DNA of 64,000 nucleotides from CAXMST01 sp038206985 (GCA_038206985.1 JBBRAH010000003.1:1-64000); one strand, 5' to 3'. Positions 10,142 to 19,283 are shown, numbered from the stretch's first letter. Program-made: numbers and translations. The notes: generated by a model not told the origin, from the sequence alone.

Positions 10142-13100
10142 CTACTCCAGAATGTCTCCCAGCGGCCCGAACCAGGTGTCGGATGAGGATGTGCGGATCA
10201 GGTGCACGTTCGAGCGCAGTCCGGCGGGGAAGATCTTGGTGCCCACCGGGAGCCCGGCCCGGGCCACCACCCTCGCCTCCTGGATCAGCTGCTCGGCCGG
10301 GGTCAGGTGGACGGCACCGTAGTGAGCGAACTTCACCCAGCCGTCGGGCGAGAGGTCATCGCCGTGGATGGGGGCGCCGTGGCCTCCGCCGCGGAAGCCG
10401 AACTCACGCTGGTAGCGGAGCGCTTCCCGATTCCAGATCTCGATGCCGCGGCGCTCGATCTCCCCGGAGAGCTTTAGCCCGGTGTTGGCATCGATCGCAA
10501 CGGCGGGATCGAGGTCACCGCCGATGGTGCGCGCCCGGCCGTTGTGGATGAGCTCATCGTCGACCTTGAGCCTGGTTGCCTTGATCTCATAGGCGTTCTT
10601 GCCGAGCTTGACCTTCTCGAGCTTGACCTCCACGCTGTGGCCGCCACCGAAATCAGCCTTGACCGTGTGGTCGAGCGCCGGCTTCCAGAGCGCCGTCTTG
10701 CCCTCGGGCTTGGCCTTGTTGAAGTTGACCCAGGCGTCGAGATGGGTCTCGTAGAGCTCCAGATCGGATGCCTTCTGCACCGCCGGCAGCTCCTGCCAGC
10801 CGGGGAACTTGCTCGGATGCTTGGGTAGGAAGATCGCGATTCCGCCCAGCGCCTCCTCAGGCGCGCCGAGGATCTCGACCGCCCTCGGGTCGAGCGTCTT
10901 CTCCCCGAAGATCTGCGGCTTAGCCAGCGAGTCCAGGGGCTCATAGGGCTTCTTCGGCCGGTAGGCCATCTCGAACTCCACGTCGGCGTCGGGGAACTCG
11001 GCCTGGAGCTCGGCGGTGACCTCGCGGTTGAGCTGTTCGGCGAGGCGCTGATCGCGGACGCTCGTGCCGCCGACCTTGGCCAGCTCGTCGACATGGATCA
11101 GGGTGTCGAGGTCGGCGGTCTTGAAGGTGAAGTCGTCGACGAAGTTCGGGACCTGACCCAGGTCCTGAGCCCCGTGGACGATCGGGCCGGCGACCTCGTC
11201 GCCGTGAGCGACGGCGTTGACAAGGTTGGCCGAGGCCCGCGACGTGGTCTTGGTCAGAGCCTTGCCGCCGAAGCTGATCGGCTTGTTGAGGTACTTCTCT
11301 CCCGGTAGCGGAGCGAAGATCGCGATGAAGGCCCGCAGGACCTGGCCCTCGTAGTAGCTGTCGCTCTCCGCGGCGATCTCGATCGCGCGCTGGGGGTCAC
11401 CGTTGGCGATCAGGTCGATCTGCTGCTGGCGCGTGTTGTTGCGTCGGACCTCAGCGTCCGTCACCGCCGCGTTGAAGGCGGCGATCCCCTCGTTGTACTT
11501 CTTCCCGGGAGTGTTCCAGGCGCCGTAGTCCTCGCTGTTGAGGTCGGCCATGTAGACGAGGTCGGCGAGGATCTGCTGGCGGCCCTCGTAGCTGGAGCTC
11601 TGCAGCATCCAGCGGAAGGTGGCGCCGCCCTCCTTCCAGAGAGCTTTGGCCGGGCCCTCGAGCATGTCGTCGTACATCTTCCAGAGCTCCGCGGTGTCGC
11701 TCTTGGCCTTCTCCTCGTAGTAGAGCTGGCGCGCTTCGTCCGGGGTCAGGGTCTCGCGCTTGAGCACCTTGGCGGCGTTCTTCTGGGCCTGCTTGTAGTT
11801 CTTTTTGGCCCGCTTGGCCTTGGCGTTGCCGTTCGCCTGCTTGACCTGCTTGCGGGCCTGCTTGACCTGCTTCTTGGCCTTGGTGATCTTTCTCTTGCCG
11901 CTCTTGCCGACCACGTCGTCATCGGGAACCTCGGTCGCGAACTCCTCACCCGAGAGTCCGTTCAGCAGCCCGATCGTCTCGTCGATCGGGCTGACCGCCA
12001 AGCCCGCGGCGCCCCCGAGCCAGTCCTTGCGGTCCTCTTTGGCGAGCTTGCGGTGCATCAACTGGGCTTGCTCGTTGCCGTGCTGGCGGCTGGAGTCCTC
12101 GACGATGTTGTGGGCGTCGGTGGCGATCATCTCCATCGCGCCCATGATCTCCAGCTTGCGCTGGGTCGGATCGTCCTCGGGCTCGATGTTGACCTCGACG
12201 TAGTGGGCGTCGCGGACCGGGTCATCCGTGGAATCGGTGGCGTTGACCTCGCCCCTCAGCAGGACCGATCCCTGCTCGGTCGAGAGGAAGACGTGGTTGC
12301 GCTCGACGACCTGCCCGGGGGCGAGCGTTTCAGGGATCGGCCGGGGGTCCCTGATCAGCTGCTGAATCTCGCCGGTGTTATCGGGGCCGAAGAGCTCCGC
12401 CGGCATCTCGGTGAGGCCGTTGAGGCCGGAGGCGACCACATCGGTGAGCTCGCCGTCGGTGCCGTTGGTGACGGTGAGCTTGACGATGATCCAGTCATCG
12501 TCGTCGGCCTCGGTGCTCTCGAGCTCGACTGAGAGGGAGTCGCCGAGGATCTCGCAATCGGCCGCGATCGTGTCCTCGGGGGATGCATCGGTGACGGTGT
12601 CGATGCCCTCACCGCACGAGATGTTGTCCGCACCCGGGCCTCCGGTGACCGTGTCGTCGCCGCCGTTCGCCCTGATCACGTCGTCACCCTGACGACCGTC
12701 GATCTCGTCGTCCCCGTCGTTCCCGGTCAGGGTGTTGGGCAGATCGGAGCCCCGGAGGACGTGCGGGACGTCGTAGGCGTAGCGCTTCACGTCGATGTTC
12801 TCGAAGTTGGTGATCGTGATCGGGCTCGAGGTCGCGCCCCCGCCCCCGAGCGAGATCGCCGTTCCCGCCTGCAGGTCCACGACCCACTGCTCTTGGGGGG
12901 TTGATCCCAGATCGCCAGCCTGGGTGAAGTACGGTCCAAAAGTGTCGGTCCCCGCCCCACCGTTGAACGTTCGAGTTCCCTGGCCGGCCGCGAAGACCTG
13001 ATCGCTGCCGCCGCCGAGACTCGCGGTGGCGGAGATCGACGGTCCGCCACTCGAGGAATCCACGAAGAGGCCCTCAGCCGCGGACCCGCCGGACGTGTTC

Positions 13101-13558
13101 AGGTTGACAGCCGTAACCGCGCCGGACTGGCAGGTCATCCCCGGATAGCCGTTGTTGCATGTCGGGTAGGCGGGGGTATTGGTGGGCCGAGGGCCGACGT
13201 ACCAGCTGTATTCGCCAGTCGTAGAGTTGTGGGTAGCAGTGGCGCTGAGGTTGACGCTGCCGGACGCGTTGCCGTCATCGGTCCCGGTGATCGTGGACCC
13301 CCCGCCCATGTCGAGGACCATCCTGGCGTCGGCCCGGGTCGGGCTCGTGAGGACCCCGGCGAGCGGGAGCAGCGCAGCCCCGGCCACGGCCACGGCGCGA
13401 ACCCAACGGCGAGGCGCCCGGCCGGCCCCGTCCCGCGCAGCGGCGCTTGCGGCCGCAGGATTCGTGCCTACCGTCTCGATCCTGGTCCCAAGTCCCACAG
13501 CTGCAAGCACCTGGGAACGACTCCACCGCACGATCGCTTCCTCACCTTCGGCTGGCAT
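10142..13558 (-). CDS. Giant secreted protein with RTX-like calcium-binding repeats, unknown C-terminal region
   Basis: An 1138-residue protein. After about 48 basic/Ala-rich residues, which may not be translated, there is a signal segment (RRWVRAVAVAGAALLPLAG) ending near ADA. Residues 80-260 are Gly/Ser/Thr-rich beta. Around 275-325 lie haemolysin-type nonapeptide repeats (GNDGDDEIDGRQGDDVIRAN, GGDDTVTGGPGADN). Residues 345-460 look like an extracellular CARDB-type beta domain (VKLTVTNGTDGELTDV). A lysine-rich helical linker follows (KAKKQVKQARKQVKQANG). The last 350 residues are globular with no family I can name and hold GGDLDPAVAID and GGGHGAPIHGDD. The layout recalls export-trunk plus effector proteins, but no immunity gene is evident in the 194 bases downstream. 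Confidence 0.7.
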   Translation of the reverse strand: MPAEGEEAIVRWSRSQVLAAVGLGTRIETVGTNPAAASAAARDGAGRAPRRWVRAVAVAGAALLPLAGVLTSPTRADARMVLDMGGGSTITGTDDGNASGSVNLSATATHNSTTGEYSWYVGPRPTNTPAYPTCNNGYPGMTCQSGAVTAVNLNTSGGSAAEGLFVDSSSGGPSISATASLGGGSDQVFAAGQGTRTFNGGAGTDTFGPYFTQAGDLGSTPQEQWVVDLQAGTAISLGGGGATSSPITITNFENIDVKRYAYDVPHVLRGSDLPNTLTGNDGDDEIDGRQGDDVIRANGGDDTVTGGPGADNISCGEGIDTVTDASPEDTIAADCEILGDSLSVELESTEADDDDWIIVKLTVTNGTDGELTDVVASGLNGLTEMPAELFGPDNTGEIQQLIRDPRPIPETLAPGQVVERNHVFLSTEQGSVLLRGEVNATDSTDDPVRDAHYVEVNIEPEDDPTQRKLEIMGAMEMIATDAHNIVEDSSRQHGNEQAQLMHRKLAKEDRKDWLGGAAGLAVSPIDETIGLLNGLSGEEFATEVPDDDVVGKSGKRKITKAKKQVKQARKQVKQANGNAKAKRAKKNYKQAQKNAAKVLKRETLTPDEARQLYYEEKAKSDTAELWKMYDDMLEGPAKALWKEGGATFRWMLQSSSYEGRQQILADLVYMADLNSEDYGAWNTPGKKYNEGIAAFNAAVTDAEVRRNNTRQQQIDLIANGDPQRAIEIAAESDSYYEGQVLRAFIAIFAPLPGEKYLNKPISFGGKALTKTTSRASANLVNAVAHGDEVAGPIVHGAQDLGQVPNFVDDFTFKTADLDTLIHVDELAKVGGTSVRDQRLAEQLNREVTAELQAEFPDADVEFEMAYRPKKPYEPLDSLAKPQIFGEKTLDPRAVEILGAPEEALGGIAIFLPKHPSKFPGWQELPAVQKASDLELYETHLDAWVNFNKAKPEGKTALWKPALDHTVKADFGGGHSVEVKLEKVKLGKNAYEIKATRLKVDDELIHNGRARTIGGDLDPAVAIDANTGLKLSGEIERRGIEIWNREALRYQREFGFRGGGHGAPIHGDDLSPDGWVKFAHYGAVHLTPAEQLIQEARVVARAGLPVGTKIFPAGLRSNVHLIRTSSSDTWFGPLGDILE

Positions 13559-13642
13559 GGCTCAGGCTGCCCAGACAGCCCGGCGGCGAGGCGGCCTCCC
13601 GCTCGTTGCCAAGAGCTAATCAGGTCGCCGGGTCATTGTCTA

Positions 13643-13658
13643 TGGGCCGAACGGCCCA
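13643..13658. terminator. Hairpin downstream of uvrB
   Basis: TGGGCCG-AA-CGGCCCA is a perfect 7-base-arm palindrome about 27 bases after the uvrB stop codon. It is followed on the minus strand by a T-poor sequence, so intrinsic termination is uncertain. A partly matching copy lies beside the duplicated uvrB end near 5994-6005. Confidence 0.4.
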
Positions 13659-13684
13659 CGCGCCCCTCGGGCCGTCAACTGCGG

Positions 13685-15688
13685 CTAGGCCCGCATGCCC
13701 TCCAGGTCGCGGCGCAGCTCTTTGAGCTCGTCGCGGAGGCGGGCGGCTTCCTCGAAGCGGAGGTCCTCGGCGGCGGCGAGCATGTCCTCCTCGATCCCGA
13801 TGATCACCTTCTCCAGCTCCTCGGCGGACTCGATCGGCTTGCCGTCGATCTGCGGGCCGCGCTTGCGGCGCTTGCCGGGCGAGGTCGATTCCATCGCCAG
13901 GAAGTCCGACATGTCGCTGATTCCCTTGGTGATCGTCTCCGGGGTGATCCCATGCTCGCGGTTGTAGGCGAGCTGGATCTCGCGGCGCCGGTCGGTCTCG
14001 CCGATCGCGGTCTCCATCGCCGCCGAGCGCTTGTCGGCGTACATCAGGACCTTGCCGTTGATGTTGCGGGCGGCGCGGCCGATCGTCTGGATCAGCGAGG
14101 TCGCCCCTCGCAGGAAGCCCTCCTTGTCGGCGTCGAGGATCCCGACGAGGCCGACCTCGGGGATGTCGAGCCCCTCGCGCAGCAGGTTGACCCCGACCAG
14201 CACGTCGTACTCGCCGAGCCGCAGGTCGCGGATGATCTGGATGCGCTCGATCGTGTCCACCTCGGAGTGCAGGTAGCGGACCCGGAAGCCGTGCTCGAGC
14301 AGGTACTCGGTGAGGTCCTCGCTCATCTTCTTGGTGAGCGTCGTGACCAGCGTGCGCTCGCCGCGCTCGGCGACGACCCGGATCTCGTTCATCAGGTCGT
14401 CGATCTGGTTCTTGGACTCGCGGACCTCGATCGGCGGATCAACGATCCCGGTCGGCCGCACGATCTGCTCGACGATCCGCTTGCTCTGCGTGCGCTCGAA
14501 CTCCCCGGGCGTCGCCGAAACCATCACGATCTGACCGACCCGCTGGAGGAACTCGTCGAACTTGAGCGGCCGGTTGTCGATCGCGCTGGGCAGCCGGAAG
14601 CCGTGATCGACCAGAGTCAGCTTGCGCGAGCGGTCGCCCTCATACATACCGCCGACCTGGGGCATCGTCTGGTGCGACTCGTCGACGAAGGTGACGAAGT
14701 CGTCGGGGAAGTAGTCGATCAGCGTGTGCGGCGGGGAGCCGGGCTCGCGGCCGTCGAGGATCCGCGAGTAGTTCTCGATTCCGTTGCAGAAGCCGAGTTC
14801 CTTGAGCATCTCGAGGTCGTACATCGTGCGCTGCCGCAGCCGGTGTGCCTCCAGCTCCTTGCCCTCGGAGTCGAGCTCGTTCGTGCGCTGCTCGAGCTCG
14901 GCCCGGATCTCCTCGACGGCCGACTCGATCGTCTCCTCCTTGGTCACGTAGTGGGAGGCGGGCCAGACCGATACGTGCTTGACCTCGTCGAGGACCTCGC
15001 CGGTGAGCGGGTCGAAGTGGGTGATCGACTCGACCTCGTCGCCGAACAGCTGCATCCGGTAGGCGGACTCGGCATAGGCCGGGAAGACCTCGAGCACCTC
15101 GCCCTTGACCCGGAAGGTGCCGCGGGTCAGCGCCGTGTCGTTGCGCTGGTACTGCATCGCGACGAGCTGGCGGAAGAGCGAGTCGCGCTCGATCCACTCC
15201 CCCACCTTGAACAGCACCATCTGCTCCTTGTATAGCTGCGGCGAGCCGATCCCGTAGATGCAGGAGACCGAGGCGACGATGATCACGTCACGGCGGGCGA
15301 AGAGCGAGGCCGTGGCGGCGTGGCGCAGGCGGTCGATCTCGTCGTTGACCGTCGCATCCTTCTCGATGTAGAGGTCCTGTGCCGGGACGTAGGCCTCCGG
15401 CTGGTAATAGTCGTAGTAGCTGACGAAGTACTGGACCGAGGCGTCGGGGAAGAACTCGCGGAACTCGTTGCAGAGCTGCGCCGCGAGGGTCTTGTTGTGA
15501 GCGATCACCAGTGCCGGACGCTGCAGCCGCTCGATTGCCGAGGCCATGGTGAACGTCTTGCCGGTGCCGGTCGCCCCGAGCAGCGTGATGAAGTTCTCGC
15601 CCGCCTCGATCCCCTGCGCGATCCCCTCGATCGCCTTGGGCTGATCAGCCGTCGGCTTGTAGGCGGAATTGAGGACGAAGTCGGGCAC
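13685..15688 (-). CDS. uvrB: Excinuclease ABC subunit B
   Basis: UvrB is the helicase-like damage-verification subunit of nucleotide excision repair, loaded by UvrA and recruiting UvrC. GTG 15688 (encoding VPDFVLNSAYKPTADQPKAI) gives 667 residues, the normal length; the longer frame adds non-conserved sequence. Visible are Walker A (LLGATGTGKTFTMAS), the beta-hairpin YYDYYQPEAYVP, the DEAD-like VDESHQTMPQ, motif VI (LIQTIGRAARN) and the C-terminal UVR motif (LRFEEAARLRDELKELRRDL). A degenerate copy of its 3' end lies near 6.0 kb in the same orientation. Confidence 0.97.
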   Translation of the reverse strand: MPDFVLNSAYKPTADQPKAIEGIAQGIEAGENFITLLGATGTGKTFTMASAIERLQRPALVIAHNKTLAAQLCNEFREFFPDASVQYFVSYYDYYQPEAYVPAQDLYIEKDATVNDEIDRLRHAATASLFARRDVIIVASVSCIYGIGSPQLYKEQMVLFKVGEWIERDSLFRQLVAMQYQRNDTALTRGTFRVKGEVLEVFPAYAESAYRMQLFGDEVESITHFDPLTGEVLDEVKHVSVWPASHYVTKEETIESAVEEIRAELEQRTNELDSEGKELEAHRLRQRTMYDLEMLKELGFCNGIENYSRILDGREPGSPPHTLIDYFPDDFVTFVDESHQTMPQVGGMYEGDRSRKLTLVDHGFRLPSAIDNRPLKFDEFLQRVGQIVMVSATPGEFERTQSKRIVEQIVRPTGIVDPPIEVRESKNQIDDLMNEIRVVAERGERTLVTTLTKKMSEDLTEYLLEHGFRVRYLHSEVDTIERIQIIRDLRLGEYDVLVGVNLLREGLDIPEVGLVGILDADKEGFLRGATSLIQTIGRAARNINGKVLMYADKRSAAMETAIGETDRRREIQLAYNREHGITPETITKGISDMSDFLAMESTSPGKRRKRGPQIDGKPIESAEELEKVIIGIEEDMLAAAEDLRFEEAARLRDELKELRRDLEGMRA

Positions 15689-15854
15689 GCGGACGAGAGT
15701 AGCGCGGCGCCCGGCCCGGTCCCACGGCCATGCTGGTCCGTCCTCGGCCGCCGATAGGTTGCTCCCTGCTCGTCCACCGAGCAGGAACTGCGCGTGGGGC
15801 CGCAACCCCGCGCCTGGGTCCCCCACGGTCAAGCCTGAAATGAGTGATGCCGCG

Positions 15855-16208
15855 ATGAAGCTGGTGATCGCGATCGTGCGACCCGAACGGGTCAACGACG
15901 TGCTGAAAGCGCTGTTCGATGCCGATATTCGAGGCGTCTCGATCACCCGGATCCAGGGTCACGGCGGTGAGCTTGAGCGGGTCGAGACCTACCGCGGTAC
16001 GCGCGTGAAGATGGATCTCTCGGAGAAGGTGCGCTTCGAGGTCGCGGTCTCCGAGGAGTTCGTCGAGACGACCATCAAGGCGCTCTGCCAGGGCGCCCGC
16101 ACCGGCGAGGTCGGTGACGGCAAGATCTTCGTGCAGGCGCTTGAGCGTGCGATCCGGATCCGCACCGGCGAGACCGACAACAGCGCCGTCACCCCGGTCG
16201 TGAGCTGA
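15855..16208 (+). CDS. glnB: Nitrogen regulatory PII protein
   Basis: A PII trimer subunit that senses 2-oxoglutarate/ATP/ADP and gates AmtB. It has MKLVIAIVRPERVNDVLKAL, the T-loop region GGELERVETYRGTRVKMDLS and the nucleotide-site signature TGEVGDGKIFV. ATG 15855 matches the family N-terminus; an in-frame ATG at 15840 would add five residues. In the T-loop, the Tyr51 that is uridylylated or adenylylated in other PII proteins aligns with Val (TRVKMD), while the YRG tyrosine (Tyr46 equivalent) is kept. The stop overlaps the amtB start by one base. Confidence 0.93.
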   Translation: MKLVIAIVRPERVNDVLKALFDADIRGVSITRIQGHGGELERVETYRGTRVKMDLSEKVRFEVAVSEEFVETTIKALCQGARTGEVGDGKIFVQALERAIRIRTGETDNSAVTPVVS

Positions 16209-17503
16209 TGGAGGCCCTGCTGCTGGGTCAGCTGGAGGCGGGCGTGGACAGCGGCGACACCGCCTGGCTGCTGATCGCCACGGCGATGGTGCTCTTGATG
16301 ACCATCGCGCTGGGCATCTTCTACGCGGGACTGGTCCGGGCCAAGAACGCGCTGAACACATTCATGATGTGCATCGCCGCGCTCGGTGTGGCGACGATCT
16401 CGTGGGCGCTGATCGGTTACTCGTTCGCGTTCTCCGAGGGCAACGGGATCATCGGCGGCTTCGACTACGCCTTCCTGCAGGGAGTGGACTTCGCCCCGCT
16501 CGAGGGGCAGACGATCCCCCACCTGGTCTTCTTCTGCTTTCAGGCGACCTTCTGCATCATCACGGCCGCGCTCGTCTCGGGCGCGGTGGTCGAGCGCATG
16601 CGCTTCGGCCCGTTCCTGATCTTCATCGCTGTCTGGTCCGTTCTCGTCTACCCCGTGATGGCCCACTGGGTGTTCGGCGGCGGCTGGCTGGCAAGCGGCG
16701 GCACGCTCGACTTTGCGGGTGGCGTACCGGTCGAGATGGGCTCGGGATTCTCGGCGCTGGCAGCCGCGCTCGTCGTCGGGGCACGCAAGGACTACGGGCG
16801 CCAGGCCCTGCTCCCGCACAACTCCGTCTATGTTCTAATCGGCGCCGGGCTGCTCTGGTTCGGCTGGTTCGGGTTCAACGGTGGCAGCGGCATCTCCACG
16901 GGCAACTCAAGTGTGCTCGCCTTCACCAACACCCTGCTCTGCCCGGCGGTGACGCTGACCGTCTGGTTTCTGCTCGACCTGTGGCGGAACCGGCAGGCGA
17001 CCGCGATCGGCGCCGCCACGGCAATCGTCGTCGGCTGCGTGGCGATCACGCCCGCCGGCGCCTACATCAGCCCGGGGTGGGCCATGGGACTCGGGGCGCT
17101 CGCAGCGCTGCCCAGCTACGCCGTGATCATGTGGCGGCCGCGGACGAGGGTCGATGAGACGCTCGACGTGCTCGCCGCCCACGGCCTCGCCGGTATGACC
17201 GGCATCCTCTTCATCGGATTCTTCGCCCAGCTCAAGTGGAACGATGTTGCCGACGGCTTCGTCTACGGCGATGCCGGCACCCTGGGCTGGCAGGCGCTGG
17301 CTGCGCTGGCCGCGCCGCTCTACGCTTTCGGCATGACCTTCCTGATCCTGACCGCCATAAAGCGCCTGATGCCGCTACGGGCCAACGAGGCGGACGAGGG
17401 CGCCGGCCTCGACATCGCCGACCACGGTGAGGAGGCCTACTCCTCGGGCGAGGGGGCGATCCTCGTCTCCGCGCCCGAGGGGATGGCACCACCATCCCCA
17501 TGA
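16208..17503 (+). CDS. amtB: Ammonium transporter (Amt family), Glu-His variant
   Basis: A 431-residue integral membrane protein with about eleven hydrophobic spans and the Amt signature beginning LDFAGGVPVEMGSGFSALAA. It has LVRAKNALNTFMM early and the conserved tail GLDIADHGEEAYSS that contacts PII. The first residue of the twin-histidine pore motif (H168 in E. coli, in VVHINAA) is Glu here (PVEMGSG), while the second is kept (AAHGLAG). Yeast Mep1/Mep3 show the same substitution. ATG overlaps the glnB stop (TGATG), the standard PII-Amt operon arrangement. Confidence 0.95.
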   Translation: MEALLLGQLEAGVDSGDTAWLLIATAMVLLMTIALGIFYAGLVRAKNALNTFMMCIAALGVATISWALIGYSFAFSEGNGIIGGFDYAFLQGVDFAPLEGQTIPHLVFFCFQATFCIITAALVSGAVVERMRFGPFLIFIAVWSVLVYPVMAHWVFGGGWLASGGTLDFAGGVPVEMGSGFSALAAALVVGARKDYGRQALLPHNSVYVLIGAGLLWFGWFGFNGGSGISTGNSSVLAFTNTLLCPAVTLTVWFLLDLWRNRQATAIGAATAIVVGCVAITPAGAYISPGWAMGLGALAALPSYAVIMWRPRTRVDETLDVLAAHGLAGMTGILFIGFFAQLKWNDVADGFVYGDAGTLGWQALAALAAPLYAFGMTFLILTAIKRLMPLRANEADEGAGLDIADHGEEAYSSGEGAILVSAPEGMAPPSP

Positions 17504-17591
17504 GCTGAAGCCGCTCCGCCCGGCAGGGCGAAACCGGCGATCCGTCCGTAGATCGGGTTTGCGGAAACTCCCAGCGGGTAAGTTCACCTAC

Positions 17592-17960
17592 ATGTCAACT
17601 CTTTTGATCATCGCCATCGTCGTTGTTGCAATCGTGCTGATTGCACTCGTTGTCCGTGCCCTCCAGGCCCGAGCCACCAAGCATGAGGCCGAACGCCAAC
17701 ATCTCGGCGAAGAGGCCTCCCAGCATCGCGAGCAGGCGGACTTCCACGTCGCCAAGGCGCGCGAGCTGGGCCCCGACGCAAGCTCGGAGCGGGAGCTCGC
17801 CGACGCGCACGAGCGCAAGGCCGAGACCCACGAAGAGGCAGCCCGCGGACACGCCGAGCGCGCGGACGCGCTTGAGGAGCGGATCAAGCGGGAGGGCGAG
17901 GCCGCGCGCCGGCACGACGACGAGGCCGGCGACCGCGAGCAGCGCATCAAAGACGACTGA
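17592..17960 (+). CDS. Small membrane-anchored charged coiled-coil protein
   Basis: A 122-residue protein starting MSTLLIIAIVVVAIVLIALV, a single N-terminal membrane span. It is followed by a highly charged helical region rich in Glu, Arg, Ala and His (AERQHLGEEASQHREQADFH). The ATG at 17592 begins directly at the membrane span; the longer upstream frame is Arg/Pro-rich noise. No enzymatic motif is visible and I do not recognise a named family. Small proteins of this build occur widely in actinobacteria as envelope or stress-related proteins. It is 88 bases downstream of amtB and may be separately transcribed. Confidence 0.68.
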   Translation: MSTLLIIAIVVVAIVLIALVVRALQARATKHEAERQHLGEEASQHREQADFHVAKARELGPDASSERELADAHERKAETHEEAARGHAERADALEERIKREGEAARRHDDEAGDREQRIKDD

Positions 17961-17992
17961 GACGGGTCGAGCCCGCGCCGCCGATGAATCAA

Positions 17993-19165
17993 TCAGTTGG
18001 CGACGGGCACCCGGATGCTGTCAGAGCGACTGCGGGCTCTGAACGCACCCGTCTGAGCTGACCGCTGCTCCCCGCAACTGGCGGGCGGTGATGTCAGCGG
18101 CTGCGGGCGACCGACGAAATAGCCCTGAACGTCGTCCACGCCGAATCCATCGAGCAGCCGCACCGTCGCCATGTTCTCGACACCCTCCGCAACGGTGCGT
18201 AGGCGCAGGCTGGCAGCGAAGGCGATCACGCCGCGCACCAGGGCGCGGTCCTGGGCGTTGGAGATCGCGCCGCGCACGAAGCTCGCGTCGATCTTCAAGT
18301 AGCTGAAGTCGAGCTCCCGCAGCAGGGTCAGCGAGCCGTAGCCCGTGCCCCAGTCGTCGATCGCGAAGCGGCAGCCGAGCGCGCTCGCCCGTTCGGCGAA
18401 GTCCTTCGCGGCAGCCAGGTTCTCGACGGCGGTGGTCTCGGTCAACTCGAAGATCAGACTTCCCGTCGGCGGCCTGCGCTCGGTGACCATCGCGATCATC
18501 TCTTCGATCAGGTCGAGGTCGCGGAGGGTCTCCTGCGAGATGTTGATCTGCACCGTGTGGCCTGCGACCGCCTGCTCGAGACCCCGCTCAAGCATCCAGC
18601 GATCGACCAGGCCGATGAGGCCGAGGCGCTCGGCCTGCGGCACGAACTCGCAGGGCATCACAGGCGGCCCGCCCGGCTCCTCCGGAGTCAGCCTGATCAG
18701 CAGCTCACTGCGATCGGGCGGCCGCATGCTGACAGCGGTGATCGGCTGCGCGTAGGCGAGGAAGCGCTCCTCCGCGAGCATGCCCTCGAGCCGTCGGCGT
18801 GCCTCGACCTCCTCTGTGACCTCGAAGGCCACCGCGAACCACTGGCCGCCATCGGAGCGCGCGCTCCAGCGCAGCCAGCGGTAGCCACCGTTGCGAGCCC
18901 GAAAGCGATTCTCGAAGTTGACGAGCTGCTCGCTGGTGGCGGCCATGCGGGCGGTGACGGCTCGCGTCTCCTCGAGATCGTCGGGGTGGACGAGGTCCAG
19001 GTAGGGAATCGAAAGCAGCTGCTCGCGACTCCAGCCGAGCACGGTATCCCAGGCGCCGTTGAGCGACACGAAACGACCGCTCTGGTCGGCTGTGCAAATC
19101 AGGTCCCGATCCATGTCGAATCGGTATGAGACAGGGTCCCCCGGAAACTCTTCGCTCGCGGCCAT
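17993..19165 (-). CDS. PAS-EAL protein, cyclic-di-GMP phosphodiesterase candidate
   Basis: A 390-residue soluble protein. Residues 10-130 form a PAS domain (LICTADQSGRFVSLNGAWDT, then YLDLVHPDDLEETRAV and WLRWSARS). Residues 140-365 are an EAL domain. The signature position reads SELLIRL instead of EALLR, but the other metal and catalytic elements are present: QINIS, FELTET, IDDWGTGYGS, YLKIDASFV and AEGVEN. It is probably an active phosphodiesterase with a PAS sensor input and no GGDEF partner. It is transcribed divergently from the DoxX-like gene. Confidence 0.85.
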   Translation of the reverse strand: MAASEEFPGDPVSYRFDMDRDLICTADQSGRFVSLNGAWDTVLGWSREQLLSIPYLDLVHPDDLEETRAVTARMAATSEQLVNFENRFRARNGGYRWLRWSARSDGGQWFAVAFEVTEEVEARRRLEGMLAEERFLAYAQPITAVSMRPPDRSELLIRLTPEEPGGPPVMPCEFVPQAERLGLIGLVDRWMLERGLEQAVAGHTVQINISQETLRDLDLIEEMIAMVTERRPPTGSLIFELTETTAVENLAAAKDFAERASALGCRFAIDDWGTGYGSLTLLRELDFSYLKIDASFVRGAISNAQDRALVRGVIAFAASLRLRTVAEGVENMATVRLLDGFGVDDVQGYFVGRPQPLTSPPASCGEQRSAQTGAFRARSRSDSIRVPVAN

Positions 19166-19283
19166 ATTGCCTTCCGCGCTCGTTGTTTGCCGGGTCTGCT
19201 CCGCACACTACGCCTCTTTGGCCGCGACTGTCGAGCCGTGAGTCCGCCGCGGGTCGCATCTCCCGCTGGGTAGATTGTCGGAG

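Noticed and set aside
10142..11100. Adenylate cyclase toxin assignment for the exoprotein C-terminus
   Set aside because: Only a loose D-x-D then HG order is shared; the lysines and flanking motifs of that family could not be aligned by eye.
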